Assembly: GCA_026122225.1 (NCBI GenBank)
Contig: JANEZZ010002877.1
Span: 1,736,001 to 1,800,000, forward strand
DNA from: Heloderma charlesbogerti
Taxonomy: Eukaryota; Chordata; Lepidosauria; Squamata; Helodermatidae
Reading direction: 5' to 3'
Length of the DNA stretch: 64,000 nucleotides
Below are positions 27,146-38,602 of this stretch, one piece after another. A model generated the notes under the pieces. That model was not told the origin of the DNA, made no database searches, and saw only the letters and a program-made list of their open reading frames with translations. Position 1 is the first letter of the stretch. Each line of letters starts with the position of its first letter. Position numbers and translations under genes: made by a program.

Positions 27146-27596
27146 GGGAGCAAACCTATGGCTGCTAAACAGCGGCTAAACGGCCATAGGATATCTGGTT
27201 TTCCGGGAATTGACCTCAGAGCCCGCGCTCCGAGGTTGGTTCCCAGAGGACCAACCTCTCCCCACTTCCGCACTGCCTCAGAGACAGCGCGGAACAGCCC
27301 CATGCTCCGCACTCGCAAGAGAAGCATGGAGCAGCCAAAAAGGGGCATTCCCAGAAGGCATTCCGGGGCGGGGAGAGTGGAAATGCCAGTATGACACATC
27401 CAGTGTGTCATACAGCAGCCTCTTCCCCCGCTCTACCCTCCCGCTGCTAGACAGCCACAATCAGCTGTCTAACTGAAAATGCAGGGCAGGAGAAGTGCAG
27501 AGGGAACGATCCCCTCCATGCTTCTCCTGCCCTGCATTGGATAGGCGGTCACCCCCAAGTTCAGAGGCAGCTGCCTATCTGAATAGGATTGTGCCC
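27146..27596. mobile_element. TTAA-flanked MITE, copy 1
   Basis: Ends are GGGAGCAAACCTATGG and the inverted AATAGGATTGTGCCC. The right flank is TTAA and the left flank is the degenerate TGTA. The ends match the elements at 28864-29262, 43846-44285 and 47181-47312. The middle is GC-rich and non-coding. Confidence 0.6.
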
Positions 27597-27785
27597 TTAA
27601 TTTAGTTCCTGGAAGGCTGCTCAATCTTGCTTTTTAGTGCTAGACTACGCATCTGCCCTATTTTTTTAAGCACAACCCACCTCTCCAAGAAAGCTATTTC
27701 CTGCCTCTTCCTCTCATCCCAAGATATTACTTAATATTGTAACGTTGTTTTGGGATTAGGATTTGGAAATTATCTCATGAGCAAT

Positions 27786-28172
27786 GTAATCCTATATATG
27801 TTTACCCCAAAATAAGTATTACTGGGTCCAGTGGAGCTTACTCCTAGGTAAGTGTGCATAGGACCGCAACCAAAGGCTAAGAAATCAATGGAGACATGCA
27901 TTCATGGATAATCCAGTTAATCAGTTTTAATTTATGTATTTATTTAGACATACATACATTGGACTGCCAGTTATAACAGAGTCAGTTCTTTTTGAAATTT
28001 TCTCTCTGAGAAGCAGCAGCATGCCGCTGAATAAGATATTAATGCTTTCCCATATGTACACCTTTGGAATTGGAGGCACTTTGTTAGATGGTTGAGGCTG
28101 CATTCCTATAAACACTCACATGGAAGTAGGCCTTATTGAAATCAATGGGATTACTTCTGTATAGGATTGCAT
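27786..28172. repeat. Two small palindromic repeats
   Basis: One copy at about 27786-27880 ('gtaatcctatatatg' to 'gtgcataggaccgcaacc') and one at about 28092-28172 ('ctgcattcctataaacactc' to 'tataggattgcatcc') belong to the same short family as 12478-12550. Confidence 0.55.
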
Positions 28173-28863
28173 CCTGAAGCTGATTGCACTGACACTACTC
28201 CCCTTTGCTTCACCCCACTTCTCATAATGTAGGCTTTAAGTTTCTTTGTTGTATGAATTAACCTGCTAACATAATCCTAGATCTATATGTTGGAGATATG
28301 GGTAGGGGGAAGGGTTAGTGCAATCACCCTGAGATATGGGTCAGTCAGGGGGTACACTCTGATTAAGTGAAAGTTATTCTGCCACTAAATGCTAGTGTGG
28401 TATATTTGTGAGAAAGAAATCAGACAATATCCCTAGATTGTTCTTGGTGTGTATTATCTGACTAGCACTCACAAAGATAGGTGTGCATTCAGATGTACAA
28501 CTTAGTATGAGGAGCATGGGGGAGAAAGGATTTCAAGACAGATTCATGGAAACGTGGCTTCCCTTTATAACTTTTGTTAATACATGCCCACAGACCAGCA
28601 TCCACCAAATACTAAATCATATTTCTGGAAGGGAATAATAGCTAGGAAGATTGGAAATTGAAACAGGGATATTACTGGTAGCAATAGAAGATGAAACTTA
28701 TTTTACAATCATATATCCCATATCAATGTCTCCTGTATCTACTAGCATATGTATATATATTTTTTAAAAACTCTATGTAACTGCATGTATTGTGTGCTGT
28801 TGATGTTTTGGTTATGTTAAAACTATTATGTATCTTAGGGGAAAAATGAAATTAAGACATTTA

Positions 28864-29262
28864 GGACGCAATCCTATGGGGATAGTCAGCCACTTCCAAA
28901 CTTGGAGGCAGCTGACTATCCAGTGCAGGGTGGATGGCATGTGGGGGGGATCCTCTCCTTTGCACTCTGGCTACCATGCATTTGCGGCTAGACAGCCAAT
29001 TTTGGCCATTTAGCCAGGGCGTGTCAGAGGGGGGAAGCAGGATGGTGCATAGGAAGCGTCATAAAGACATTTCCATGGTCTTCTCCCAACCCCTAGGAAT
29101 GCCCCCTTTTCGCCTGCTCTGCACTACATTTACAAGCATGGAGATGGAGACAAACCACAGCATCTATGAGGCAGCGGGGGAGGGAGCGGGGAGGGGGGTT
29201 TCTGGGATCCGAAAAATCCTATGGCCATCTAGATACTGTCTAGCGGCCATACGATTGCTCCC
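28864..29262. mobile_element. TTAA-flanked MITE, copy 2
   Basis: Ends are GGACGCAATCCTATGG and inverted ACGATTGCTCCC with an inner inverted block (gccatctagatactgtctag). Flanks are TTTA and TTAC, consistent with a mutated TTAA site. Confidence 0.6.
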
Positions 29263-29382
29263 TTACAAATTAAAAAAATATGATCCCACTTGTGATCTGA
29301 AATAATACAACTGATGAAGGACCATATTGCCAGTTAGGCTGTGTGTGTATGTGCATGCCTGTGCATGTATGAGTGCCTATAA

Positions 29383-29871
<489 letters not shown>

Positions 29872-30973
29872 TGGCTCTACTCTACCAAATCAGAATAATT
29901 ATCCACTTCAGAGTGGGGAAAGCCAAATACTTTACCTGTAAAGGAAAGTAATATTGGCTGTCGTAATTTGGGATTGATTCATCTTAGAGAAAGTTTGTGT
30001 ACACCAATGCAAAGCCTTTGAGGTGATCTGATGTACAGATGTAACTCTGCTTACATAGGGAGTTCCAAGCTGTCTTTGAGTGTTTGGACACACATAATGG
30101 GGATTCCAGTCCAGGGCTGTCTGTCCCTATGTCGATAAATGAAGTAAGTAACCCTTGTTCCACCTGATTCTCTTTGCTAGGATTGGAGTAGGGTTGTGTA
30201 CACTGGGGCTGCTGGGTCAGATATATATTCACTTAAAATTAGTAGTGTTTGCTGTATTGGGCTTATGCCATTGATTGCAACAAGAGTTACGTCAACATAG
30301 CGGCTGCATTCAGATGATTGTCCGTAGTTTCATAAGCCATGATTTATGATGCCATGGACTAGCACTGTAACTGTGCATTCCTCCTTCAACCTTCCTCTCT
30401 TCTTATCGTGTGCCAGCTTCAGCATTAAGATCTTGGCTTGCCTTAAGCTATAGTTCCCCATTCCATCTGAACCAGGGAACTCTGGCATAATATTGGTTTA
30501 CAAACCAGGAAAATAATGCCAAGATGTGATGGTTTTATGAAGCCGTGGACTAATCATTCGAACACAGCCAATCTGTTTTAGAATTGCAGTGTTATAGGCA
30601 TTTTTTATTTGTTTGGGAGAAAACCTGTTTTAACACTTTTAGTAACATTTCACTATGGATTTTAAAGCGTCTTGAATTATTGTTATAAGGCTTTCACCGT
30701 ATCACAATGCTATAATGCTTTTAGTGTGTCAGCTTTAGTTTAAAATTGTCAGCCGCTGCCATGTTGGAATACGAAGAACAATCCCACTTGTCAGCATCAG
30801 ATTTGCAAGGACTCTTGCCACCCTCCCATTCATGGATTGATAACATTTGTTGTAAATGGTACTATTCCACTACAGCAAATGTATTTCTACAGATGCAAAG
30901 CGAGAAACCACATATTTTTCTGTTGCATACCTCTTCACATCTGTATGGATGTTTCACAAGCCCCTACAATAAA
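29872..30973 (+). other. NMNAT3: Probable NMNAT3 3' UTR with candidate poly(A) signal
   Basis: The sequence after the stop codon lacks LINE or DIRS features apart from one MITE. An AATAAA at 30968-30973 is the first good candidate polyadenylation signal that I noticed downstream. The actual end needs transcript data. Confidence 0.4.
30301..30570. mobile_element. MITE with long imperfect inverted ends
   Basis: Left end 'ggctgcattcagatgattgt' then 'agtttcataagcc'. The reverse complement of the right end reads 'ggctgtgttcgaatgattag' then 'ggcttcataaaacc'. The match extends about 40 bases with substitutions. No duplication of the flanks was confirmed. It sits in the probable NMNAT3 3' UTR. Confidence 0.6.
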
Positions 30974-31856
30974 TGCAAAGAAAATCAATTGATTTGAAGA
31001 CACACAGGTACTAGAGCAATGGCCATTTCTGCAACAGGACACTCCTTTTCATCGTTTCACATAAAACAGACAGAAAATCCAGTGTACTTCTTCACCAATC
31101 ACTCCAGAGGATGAGGTTGTAAACTCCATCACCGCAAATCTAAGTGGAGTATTGTCTGTATGTGGTTCACTCCTGCTGGAAACTGATTTTTCAAATGGCT
31201 GTATAGCAGGAACATACTGACACTTATTTATCATTTATTTTTACATTTTCTAGTCTGCCTTTCTGCTCAAAAACCAGGGCATCATTTACAAAAGTTTCTC
31301 CATCCATTGTTACAAGGAGATAAGAATACTAGTCAGAATTGTGAAGGATGTTTATTTCATTATGATTCTGTAATAATCTAGTGGTGGAAGAATACAATAC
31401 ACATTTAAATAAATGTTGATTTGTATGCAACTTCATAAGAAATCTATTTTGCATGCTATTTCATGAATACTAACTTTAAAATAAAGCATAATTTTCCCCC
31501 ACCCCCTCCGAAATCTGTTGCAATACTCCTACCTCTGAACTGTTTGGAGATGGTCAGTTACAGCAGTGTCATTCTCAGACATCATTGTTCTTGTGTTCTT
31601 AGCCCGGAACACTATTTTCTTGTTGGAAAGGTAGGGTACAAATGGAATAAATAAATACCCTGTTTGAAAGAAGGGGACTGAAATAATAACTAAGAAAACT
31701 GAAAATGTGACAAAATGTGATAGTTCCCTTTCTAGTCAATTTTCAGATAGAACTTTCAGTACACTAATGGATAGAATGTTGGACTTTGATCCAGTGCAAG
31801 GCAGACAGAGCATGGAGGGGAGGCCTGAATTCAAATCCTTGTTCAGCTATGAAGCT

Positions 31857-31930
31857 CTTTTATTTATTTTATTTATTTATTTATTTATTTCATTTCTATA
31901 CCGCCCAATAGCCGAAGCTCTCTCTTTGAC
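31857..31930 (-). repeat. L2/CR1-group LINE 3' tail with (TTTA)n
   Basis: A TTTATTTA run is followed by 'ttctataccgcccaatagcc' and 'gaagctctct'. On the minus strand this is the end of a LINE tail. It is similar to 785-1062. Confidence 0.55.
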
Positions 31931-32100
31931 CATTCACAGTTGCCCTCAGCCTAATCTACCTTACAGTAGGTTAGTATTGTGAGGATGGAATATGAGGGGG
32001 TACCATGCATGCTTCTCTGAACTTCTTAAATAGAAGATTTATAAGACTTCAGTACAGTGAGACTACACACCAAAAGTACTCCCAAAACTTCCTAAGTTCA

Positions 32101-33581
32101 AAAAAAGACTCTTATAGTGGATCTAACAGGTGATAGAATTTCCCTTACAGAAATTAAACTGCTGTCTAAAGCCTGCTGCCCTATGCCTAGAAAGCATGAC
32201 CTGGCCCAAGTGAACACTGATATTAAAGTATTTGAGAGAAGATGCCAGTCTTCCATAATGATAGCACAACTCATATTGTGAACCCACGCCATAATCCTCT
32301 CTCACAGCTCCTGCCCATAAAAAACCGGACACCAAACCCAAAGAGAAATTCAGTATTAGAAACCTTCCTTTAATCAATTAAAGAAAGAGTTAATAAATAC
32401 AAACCTGGATGCATCTTTGATGATCTATCAAGAAAAGAAAGAGAGGCCCTCAGCCCACTTGGAGTTAGAAAGAACATATCCATAAAACCAGCTGATAAAG
32501 GAGGAGCTGTTGTTTTGATGAAGACTCAGGATTATATTTCTGAAGGTCTGAAACAACTAAATGACACCTCTACATACAAACTCCTCAATCATGATATGAT
32601 AGCTGACCTAAATAAAAAAAACTGGCAATGTAATCCATAAATTTCTCCTTGAAAACATACTGGGTTTGCTGATCTTTTAATTAACCTCTCCTTTACGGGA
32701 AGATTTCACATGCTACCAAAGATCCATTAGAAACAACAACAACTCAAGATAACCTATTGTTTCATCCACCAATACTGTCACTGAAAGAATTTCACTATAT
32801 ATTGACTCCATAATGCAACCACTGGTCCATAAACTTCATTCATATATCAAGGACACTATGGATTTCCTTATGAATGTTGAAAGACTAAATCAGGAACATT
32901 GATTTAACAATGATACTATCATTGCAACCTTTGATGATACTTCTTTATGCATTAACATACCCCATAAAGACGGCCTGTCAGCCTTAACATGCACCTTAAA
33001 CAGCAGAACCTGAAATAAACCCAGTACTGGAGTCTTAATCTTCCTAGCAAACTTGGTATTCACTTGCAACAATTTCATGTTCAAAGACAATTACTATTTA
33101 CATATCCAAGGTGCAGCAATGGGAATACGTATGGCCCCATCATATACCAGTGTATTTTTAGGAGAAATCAGCGGCAGAACTTCCAGCTACAAGCTCAGAA
33201 TATGGTGGCGTCACATAGATAATATCTTTGTCATCCAGGACTATGGAAGGGATATCTTTGAAAATTTTACTAAGTTTATCAACACAACCCACCTGATGAT
33301 AAAGTTTTCCAGCAACACCACAATTGAATGCCCCAAAGTTCCCTTCCTGGATGTCTTCTTAACCACTGAAAACTACCAAATTGTCACAGACTTATATTGT
33401 AAGCCTATGGATTCCCACCTGTACCTTAATGTAATCCAAACTATCTAAAGAAAAACATTAGATATAGTTTGGCTCTTAGGATAAAACACATTTACCATAA
33501 TGAAGAAAACTTCTCAAAAAGATGTATGCGGAGACCTTAGTCACATTACTGACTACAATATAAATCGAGCATCAGTAATTA
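32101..33581 (+). mobile_element. Penelope-like element, 5' part
   Basis: Broken plus-strand frames give the N-terminal region (LIVDLTGDRISLTEIKLLSK, then CCPMPRKHDLAQVNTD), the diagnostic IKPADKGGAVVLMKTQDY near 32482-32535, and the RT core GAAMGIRMAPSYTSVFLGEI at about 33112-33171. These are followed by a degenerate RHIDNIFVI in place of the catalytic YxDD, then CPKVPFLDVFLTT and LYCKPMDSHLYL. This order is that of Penelope-like retroelements. Several stops and the altered active site show it is dead. The frame runs up to the DIRS insertion and appears to resume at about 42184. Confidence 0.85.
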
Positions 33582-33775
33582 CCTGTAGCTGTAGTTCTTC
33601 GAGTGGTCATCAGTGCATTCAGACATATGGGCTCTGCGCCTGCACAGAGACTCGTTTGGGAAACCTCCAAGCTGCATAGATTTTTGGCGGGAACCCCTCC
33701 CACCATCTCTGGCATATATAGAGTGGGTTCCTGCCTTCCCCTCAGTTCCTTGAGTAGCAGTCCCAGACCAAGGAA
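33582..33775. repeat. DIRS terminal inverted repeat, left
   Basis: It pairs with 42000-42180. In addition 33581-33626 ('acctgtagctgtagttcttc') is complementary to about 33836-33880 ('aagaactacagttacaggta'), the internal complementary region. A TATA-like 'ggcatatata' lies within it, as in the other repeat. Confidence 0.85.
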
Positions 33776-34071
33776 AAGAACACTTCGGTACCAACAGACC
33801 AGTTGACACCGAAGTAGGGATGGTGGGGGGGTTGTGTGAATGCACAGATGACCACTCAAAGAACTACAGTTACAGGTAAGCAACCTGACTTTCTTCTTCA
33901 TGGTCCCTGTGCATCACACGTATGGGTGAGTAACAAGCTAACTTACCGGAGGTGGGTCGGTGTCTCAATGTAGTACCGACAAAAGCACAGCCCTGCCAAA
34001 GCCTCCGTCTGCTCGAGCTCGGACGTCCAGTCTGTAGTACTTAATAAAGGTAGAAGGCTTAGGCCAGGTGG

Positions 34072-34432
34072 TTGCCTTACACAAGTCTACGATGGGAACC
34101 TCTCTTGCAAAGACAATGGAAGTTGACACTCCCCTTGTCGAGTGCGCTCAGATTTGAGTCAGTAGGGGTTTACTGGCAACCTCGTACGCCAGTCGAACAG
34201 TGTGTACAATCCAGGATGCCAGCGTCTGAGAGGAGACTGGAGAGCCCTTATTGGGTCCCCCATAGCATAGGAAAAGCCGTTGTGAGTTGCAGAAAGGTTC
34301 GGTCCATGACTTATAGAAGGCCAGTGCTCTCTGGACATCTAGAGTGTGTAGCCATTGTTCCAAATCAGAAGTTGGGGATGGAAAGAAGGCAGGGAGCATG
34401 GTCAGTTGATTAAGATGGAAGTCCATAGATTG
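34072..34432 (-). pseudogene. DIRS tyrosine recombinase, C-terminal part
   Basis: Minus-strand text reads FHLNQLTMLPAFFPSPTSDL, then LDVQRALAFYKSWTEPFCNS, then LFLCYGGPNKGSPVSSQTLA and SWIVHTVRLAYE. The 'FLCYGGPNKGSPVS...SWI' block corresponds to the C-terminal catalytic region of DIRS-type recombinases. It is cut off from its N-terminal part (37146-37862) by the RTE insertion. Confidence 0.8.
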
Positions 34433-34536
34433 TTACCTTGTCGTGGTGCTGGAGCTTGAGCACCTCAATGATGTCATGAGCTAAACCGTGAAGGGACATC
34501 CAAGATAGGAAGGTCATGGCAGAGAGGTCAGACTAA

Positions 34537-34949
34537 ATTTGCGTTCCCCTTATTTTCGCTATTTGCGTTCCCCTTATTTTTGCCGTCTTAGTCTACGTAA
34601 TTATTTACGTAGACTAAGATGGCCCAAAATAAGGAATGCAAATGGCGGCGGCCATAGCCGCCGCCATTTGCGTACGCCTTTTTTTTTTTAACCCAGTCGT
34701 TTTAGGCTACGTAAGTTTTTACGTAGCCTAAAACGTCTGGGTAAAAAAACCCAAAAAACTGCAAATGGCAGCAGCAGCCAGTCAGAAGACCAGCCGGAGC
34801 TGCCGCCGCCCGGAAGATCCGCCCCAGGTAAGTCTCGTCCTGGGGGGATCCACGGGGGGGGCAGGCCCTTCCGCCACAGATTTCGGGGGGCCGAATGCAC
34901 TGGCATTTGGCCTCCCCGAGATCCGTGGCAGAATTCTCTGCCATCCCTA
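34537..34949 (+). mobile_element. Palindromic hAT-like element, copy B (left half lost)
   Basis: It contains the AAAATAAGG centre, a CTTAGTCTACGTAA hairpin (about 34584-34620), a GCGGCGGCCATAGCCGCCGC hairpin (about 34640-34676), a TTTTAGGCTACGTAAG hairpin (about 34699-34735) and the GC-rich right end. The right end finishes with TCTCTGCCATCCCTA, the inverse of copy A's left end. The left half is absent, so no duplication can be tested. Confidence 0.88.
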
Positions 34950-35154
34950 CGGTCAACACTGAAATCAGATTGACTACATCCTTTGTAGCCAAAGGTGGCG
35001 GACATCTATGCAGTTGGTAAAAACAAGACCTGGAGCTGATTGTAGTTCAGATCATGAACTTCTTATTGCACAATTTAGAATCAGACTAAAGAGAATAGGG
35101 AAGACCCACAGATCAGTTAGATAGGAGCTCACTAATATTCTTCATGAATATGCA

Positions 35155-37167
35155 GTGGAGGTGAAGAATAGATTTAAGGGACTAGATTTAGTAGATAGGA
35201 TCCCGGAAGAACTATGGACAGACGTTTGCAACATTGTTCAGGAGGCGACAACAAAAAACGTCCCGAAGAAAAAGAAAACCAAGAAGGCAAGATGGCTGTC
35301 TGCTGAGACACTGGAAGCAGCCCAAGAAAGAAGGAAAGCAAAAGGCAACAGTGATAGGGGGAGATATGCCCAATTAAATGCAAAATTCCAGAGGTTAGCC
35401 AGAAGAGATAACAAATTATTTTTAAACAAGCAATGCGCGGAAGCAGAAGAAGATAATAGAATAGGAAGGACAAGAGACCTCTCCCAGAAAATTAGAAACA
35501 TTGGAGGTAAATTCCAGGCAAAAATGGGTATGATCAAAAACAAAGATGGCAAGGACCTAACAGAAGCAGAAGAGATCAAGAAAAGGTGGCAAGAATATAT
35601 GGAAGATCTGTACAGGAAGGATAATAATATCGGGGATAGATTTGGCGGCGTGGTCAGTGAGCTAGAGCCAGACATCCTGAAGAGTGAGGTTGAATGGGCC
35701 TTAAGAAGCATTGCTAATAACAAGGCAGCAGGAGATGATGGTATCCCAACTGAACTGTTTAAAATCTTGCAAGATGATGCTGTCAAGGTGACGCACGCCA
35801 TATGCCAGCAAATTTGAAAAACACAAGAATGGCCAACAGATTGGAAAAAATCAGCTTATATCCCCATACCAAAAAAGGGAAGCACCAAAGAATGTTCAAA
35901 CTATCGAACAATGGCACTTATTTCATATGCCAGTAAGGTAGTGCTCAAGATCTTGCAAGGTAGACTCCAGCAATTCCTGGAACGAGAATTGCCAGATGTA
36001 CAAGCTGGGTTTAGAAAAGGCAGAGGAACTAGAGACCAAATTGCCAATATCCGCTGGATAATGGAGGAAGCCAGGGAGTTTCAGAAAAACATCTATTTCT
36101 GTTTTATTGACTATTCTAAAGCCTTTGACTGTGTGGATCATAACAAATTGTGGCAAGTTCTTGGTGGGATGGGGATACCAAGTCATCTTGTCTGCCTCCT
36201 GAGGAATCTGTATAACGACCAAGTAGCAATGGTAAGAACAGACCACGGAACAACGGACTGGTTTAAGGTTGGGAAAGGAGTACGGCAGGGTTGTATACTC
36301 TCACCCTACTTATTCAACCTGTATGCAGAACACATCATGTGACGTGCCGGGCTTGATGAATCCAAGGCTGGAGTTAAAATCGCTGGAAGAAACATTAACA
36401 ATCTCAGATATGCAGATGATACTACTTTGATGGCTGAAAGCGAGGAGGAGCTGAGGAACCTTATGACGAAGGTGAAAGAAGAAAGTGCAAAAGCTGGGTT
36501 GCAGTTAAACCTCAAAAAAACCAAGATTATGGCAACCAGCTGGATTGATAACTGGCAAATAGAGGGGGGAAACGTGGAGGCAGTGACAGACTTTGTCTTT
36601 CTAGGTAAAAAGGTTACTGCAGACGCTGACTGCAGCCAGGAAATCAGAAGACGTTTACTTCTTGGGAGGACAGCAATGACAAATCTTGATAAAATAGTGA
36701 ACAGCAGAGACATCACACTGACAACAAAGGTCCGCATAATGAAAGCAATGGTATTCCCCATAGTAACCTATGGCTGCGAGAGCTGGACCATAAGGAAGGC
36801 TGAGCGAAGGAAGATAGATGCTTTTGAACTGTGGTGTTGGAGGAAAATTCTGAGAGTGCCTTGGACTGCAAGAAGATCAAACCAGTCCATACTCCAGGAA
36901 ATAAAGCCAGAGGGAATGATATTAAAGGCAAAACTGAAGTACTTTGGCCACATAATGAGGAGACAGGATACCCTGGAGAAGATGCTGATGGTAGGGAAAG
37001 TGGAAGGCGAAAGGAAGAGGGGCCGACCAAGGGCAAGATGGATGGATGATATTCTGGAGGTGACGGACTCGACCTTGGGGGAGCTGGGGGTGGCGACAGC
37101 CGACAGGAAGCTCTGGCGTGGGCTGGTCCATGAAGTCACCAAGAGTCAGAAGCGACTGACCAAATAA
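35155..37167 (+). pseudogene. Diverged RTE reverse transcriptase
   Basis: One plus-strand frame contains the linker (KKKKTKKARWLSAETLEAAQ), RT motifs FCFIDYSKAFDCVDHNK, GKGVRQGCILSPYLFN and LRYADDTTLMAESEE, and the C-terminal YGCESWTIRKAERRKIDAFE. It ends VTKSQKRLTK. The frame is kept from the first to the last of these but is interrupted by a TGA at 35815-35817 and a TGA at about 36340. The upstream endonuclease is largely missing. Confidence 0.92.
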
Positions 37168-37862
37168 ACAACAACAACCTTAACCATCTTCGGGAGGAAT
37201 GCTAAATCCGGCCGCAGGACCACCTTTTCCTTGTGAAATACAGTGTAAGGTAAGTCTATTCCCAATTGGGAGAGTTCGCTCGCTCTCCACGATGTCATAA
37301 TGGCTATCAGGAAGGCGACCTTCCAAGAGAGCAGCCTCAAGTCCACTGTAGCAAGAAGTTTGAATGGTACTGATGTGAGGGTGTTAAGCACCAGGGTTAG
37401 GTCCCACTGACGAATGAAGTCTGTCACTGGAGGAGCCAAGTTTCTGAGTCCTCACAGGAATTGCTTGCATAAGGGGTGGCTGAATATGGGGCACCCGTCG
37501 GTGTTGCCCCTCATAGCAGAAATCGCTGAAGCATACGCCCTGATGGATGAGTATTTCAGGCCCTTGCTGAAAAGACGTTGGAGGAAAAGCGATATGTCCA
37601 CTAGACAACAGTCATTAGGGTTGCAGTTGTTGTTGGTTGCAAACCGAAAAAATCAAGCCCATTTTGCTGAGTACGAGTGGCGCGTGGATGGTTTCCTTGC
37701 TGCATCAAGTACAGCCTGCACTGTCAGTGGAATCAGTGGGGAAAAGTGGTGGGTGGTTGGATCCTCCATGCTGTGAGGTTCAGGGTGTGGCGATTGGGGT
37801 GAAGGATCCTGCCCCGGTACTGGGAAATCAAGGTGTCTATCCGCAGTAGCGGTGGGAGGCAT
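37146..37862 (-). pseudogene. DIRS tyrosine recombinase, N-terminal and central part
   Basis: Minus-strand frames give LIPLTVQAVLDAARKPSTRH, SYSAKWA and then VDISLFLQRLFSKGLKY and SIRAYASAISAMRG, typical of the recombinase core-binding domain. ATVDLRLLSWKVAFLIAIMT and SWRASELSQLG follow, where the arginine corresponds to the first catalytic Arg (commonly 'RRVSEL' in DIRS). Frame breaks are present. The RTE insertion follows directly after 'LAFLPKMV'. Confidence 0.8.
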
Positions 37863-37965
37863 TCATGCACTAGGTTCAACAGCATAGTGAACCAGGGTTG
37901 TCTGGGCCACCAATGGGCAATCGGGATGCAGTTTGTGGTGTCCTGTCTGATTTTGGAGATCACCC

Positions 37966-38602
37966 TCATGAGGAGTGGGAATGGAGGGAAGAGGTAGAAT
38001 AGTGATCCTTCCATTCTAGGAAAAAGGCATCGCCAAATGATCCGTGGCCGACTCCGGCTCTGGAGCAGAATTGTCCGCAGGCCGTGTTCCCTGGAGTCGT
38101 GAAGAGGTCAATCTCTGGTTGGCCCCACTGGTTGAAAATTAGTTGCAGGACTGTCGTGTCCAGCTGCCATTCATGGGAGCACCAGAGGAAGCAGCTGAGA
38201 GAGTCTGCCAACAGGTTGTCTTGTCCTGCTATATGGAGAGCGGACAATTGAATGTCCTTGGCAATGACCCAGTCGTAAAGGTGTAGAGTGAGAGAAAGGA
38301 GGTGGGATGAGTGTGTTCCGCCTTGCTTGTTTAGGTACCAGAGAACTGTGGTGTTGTCCGTGAGGATCTGGATGTGTTGATGTCAGAGGTACGGTTCGAA
38401 GGCACTGAGAGCTTTCCAAACTGCCAACAGCTCCAAGAAATGTATATGGTATAGTGTTTCTTTGGAGGACCATAGACCTTGTGCTTGAAAGGGGCCACAA
38501 TGCGCTCCTCAACCTAGGAGAGAGGCGTCTGTGGTGAGAACCCTGGTTGGAGGAGAGGGAAGGAATGGCATCCCTTGGGTCAGATGCCTGGAGTCCATCC
38601 AC
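37966..38602 (-). pseudogene. DIRS RNase H region
   Basis: Minus-strand translation reads VLTTDASLLG (from the RT end) and then segments equivalent to WSSKETLYHIHFLELLAVWK, LTDNTTVLWYLNKQGG and QLSALHIAGQDNLLADSLSC. WQLDTTVLQLIFNQWGQPEI and DLFTTPGN follow. This is the order seen after RT in DIRS elements. The pieces lie in more than one frame. Confidence 0.82.

Larger units (their letters stand above)
34433..37171 (+). mobile_element. Diverged RTE LINE (BovB relative), nested in DIRS
   Basis: It begins with an RTE 5' UTR (about 34433-34534: 'gtgctggagcttgagcacct', 'gtgaagggacatccaag', 'ggtcatggcagagaggtcag'). It is interrupted by copy B of the palindromic element, then resumes within the endonuclease region (about 34950) and ends with 'aaataaacaacaacaacc'. 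The part of the endonuclease gene between the UTR and 34950 is missing, apparently lost with the left half of copy B. The protein is clearly related to BovB but shares visibly less identity with it than the three BovB copies share with each other, so it is a separate subfamily. A second copy is at 59556-60310. Confidence 0.9.
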
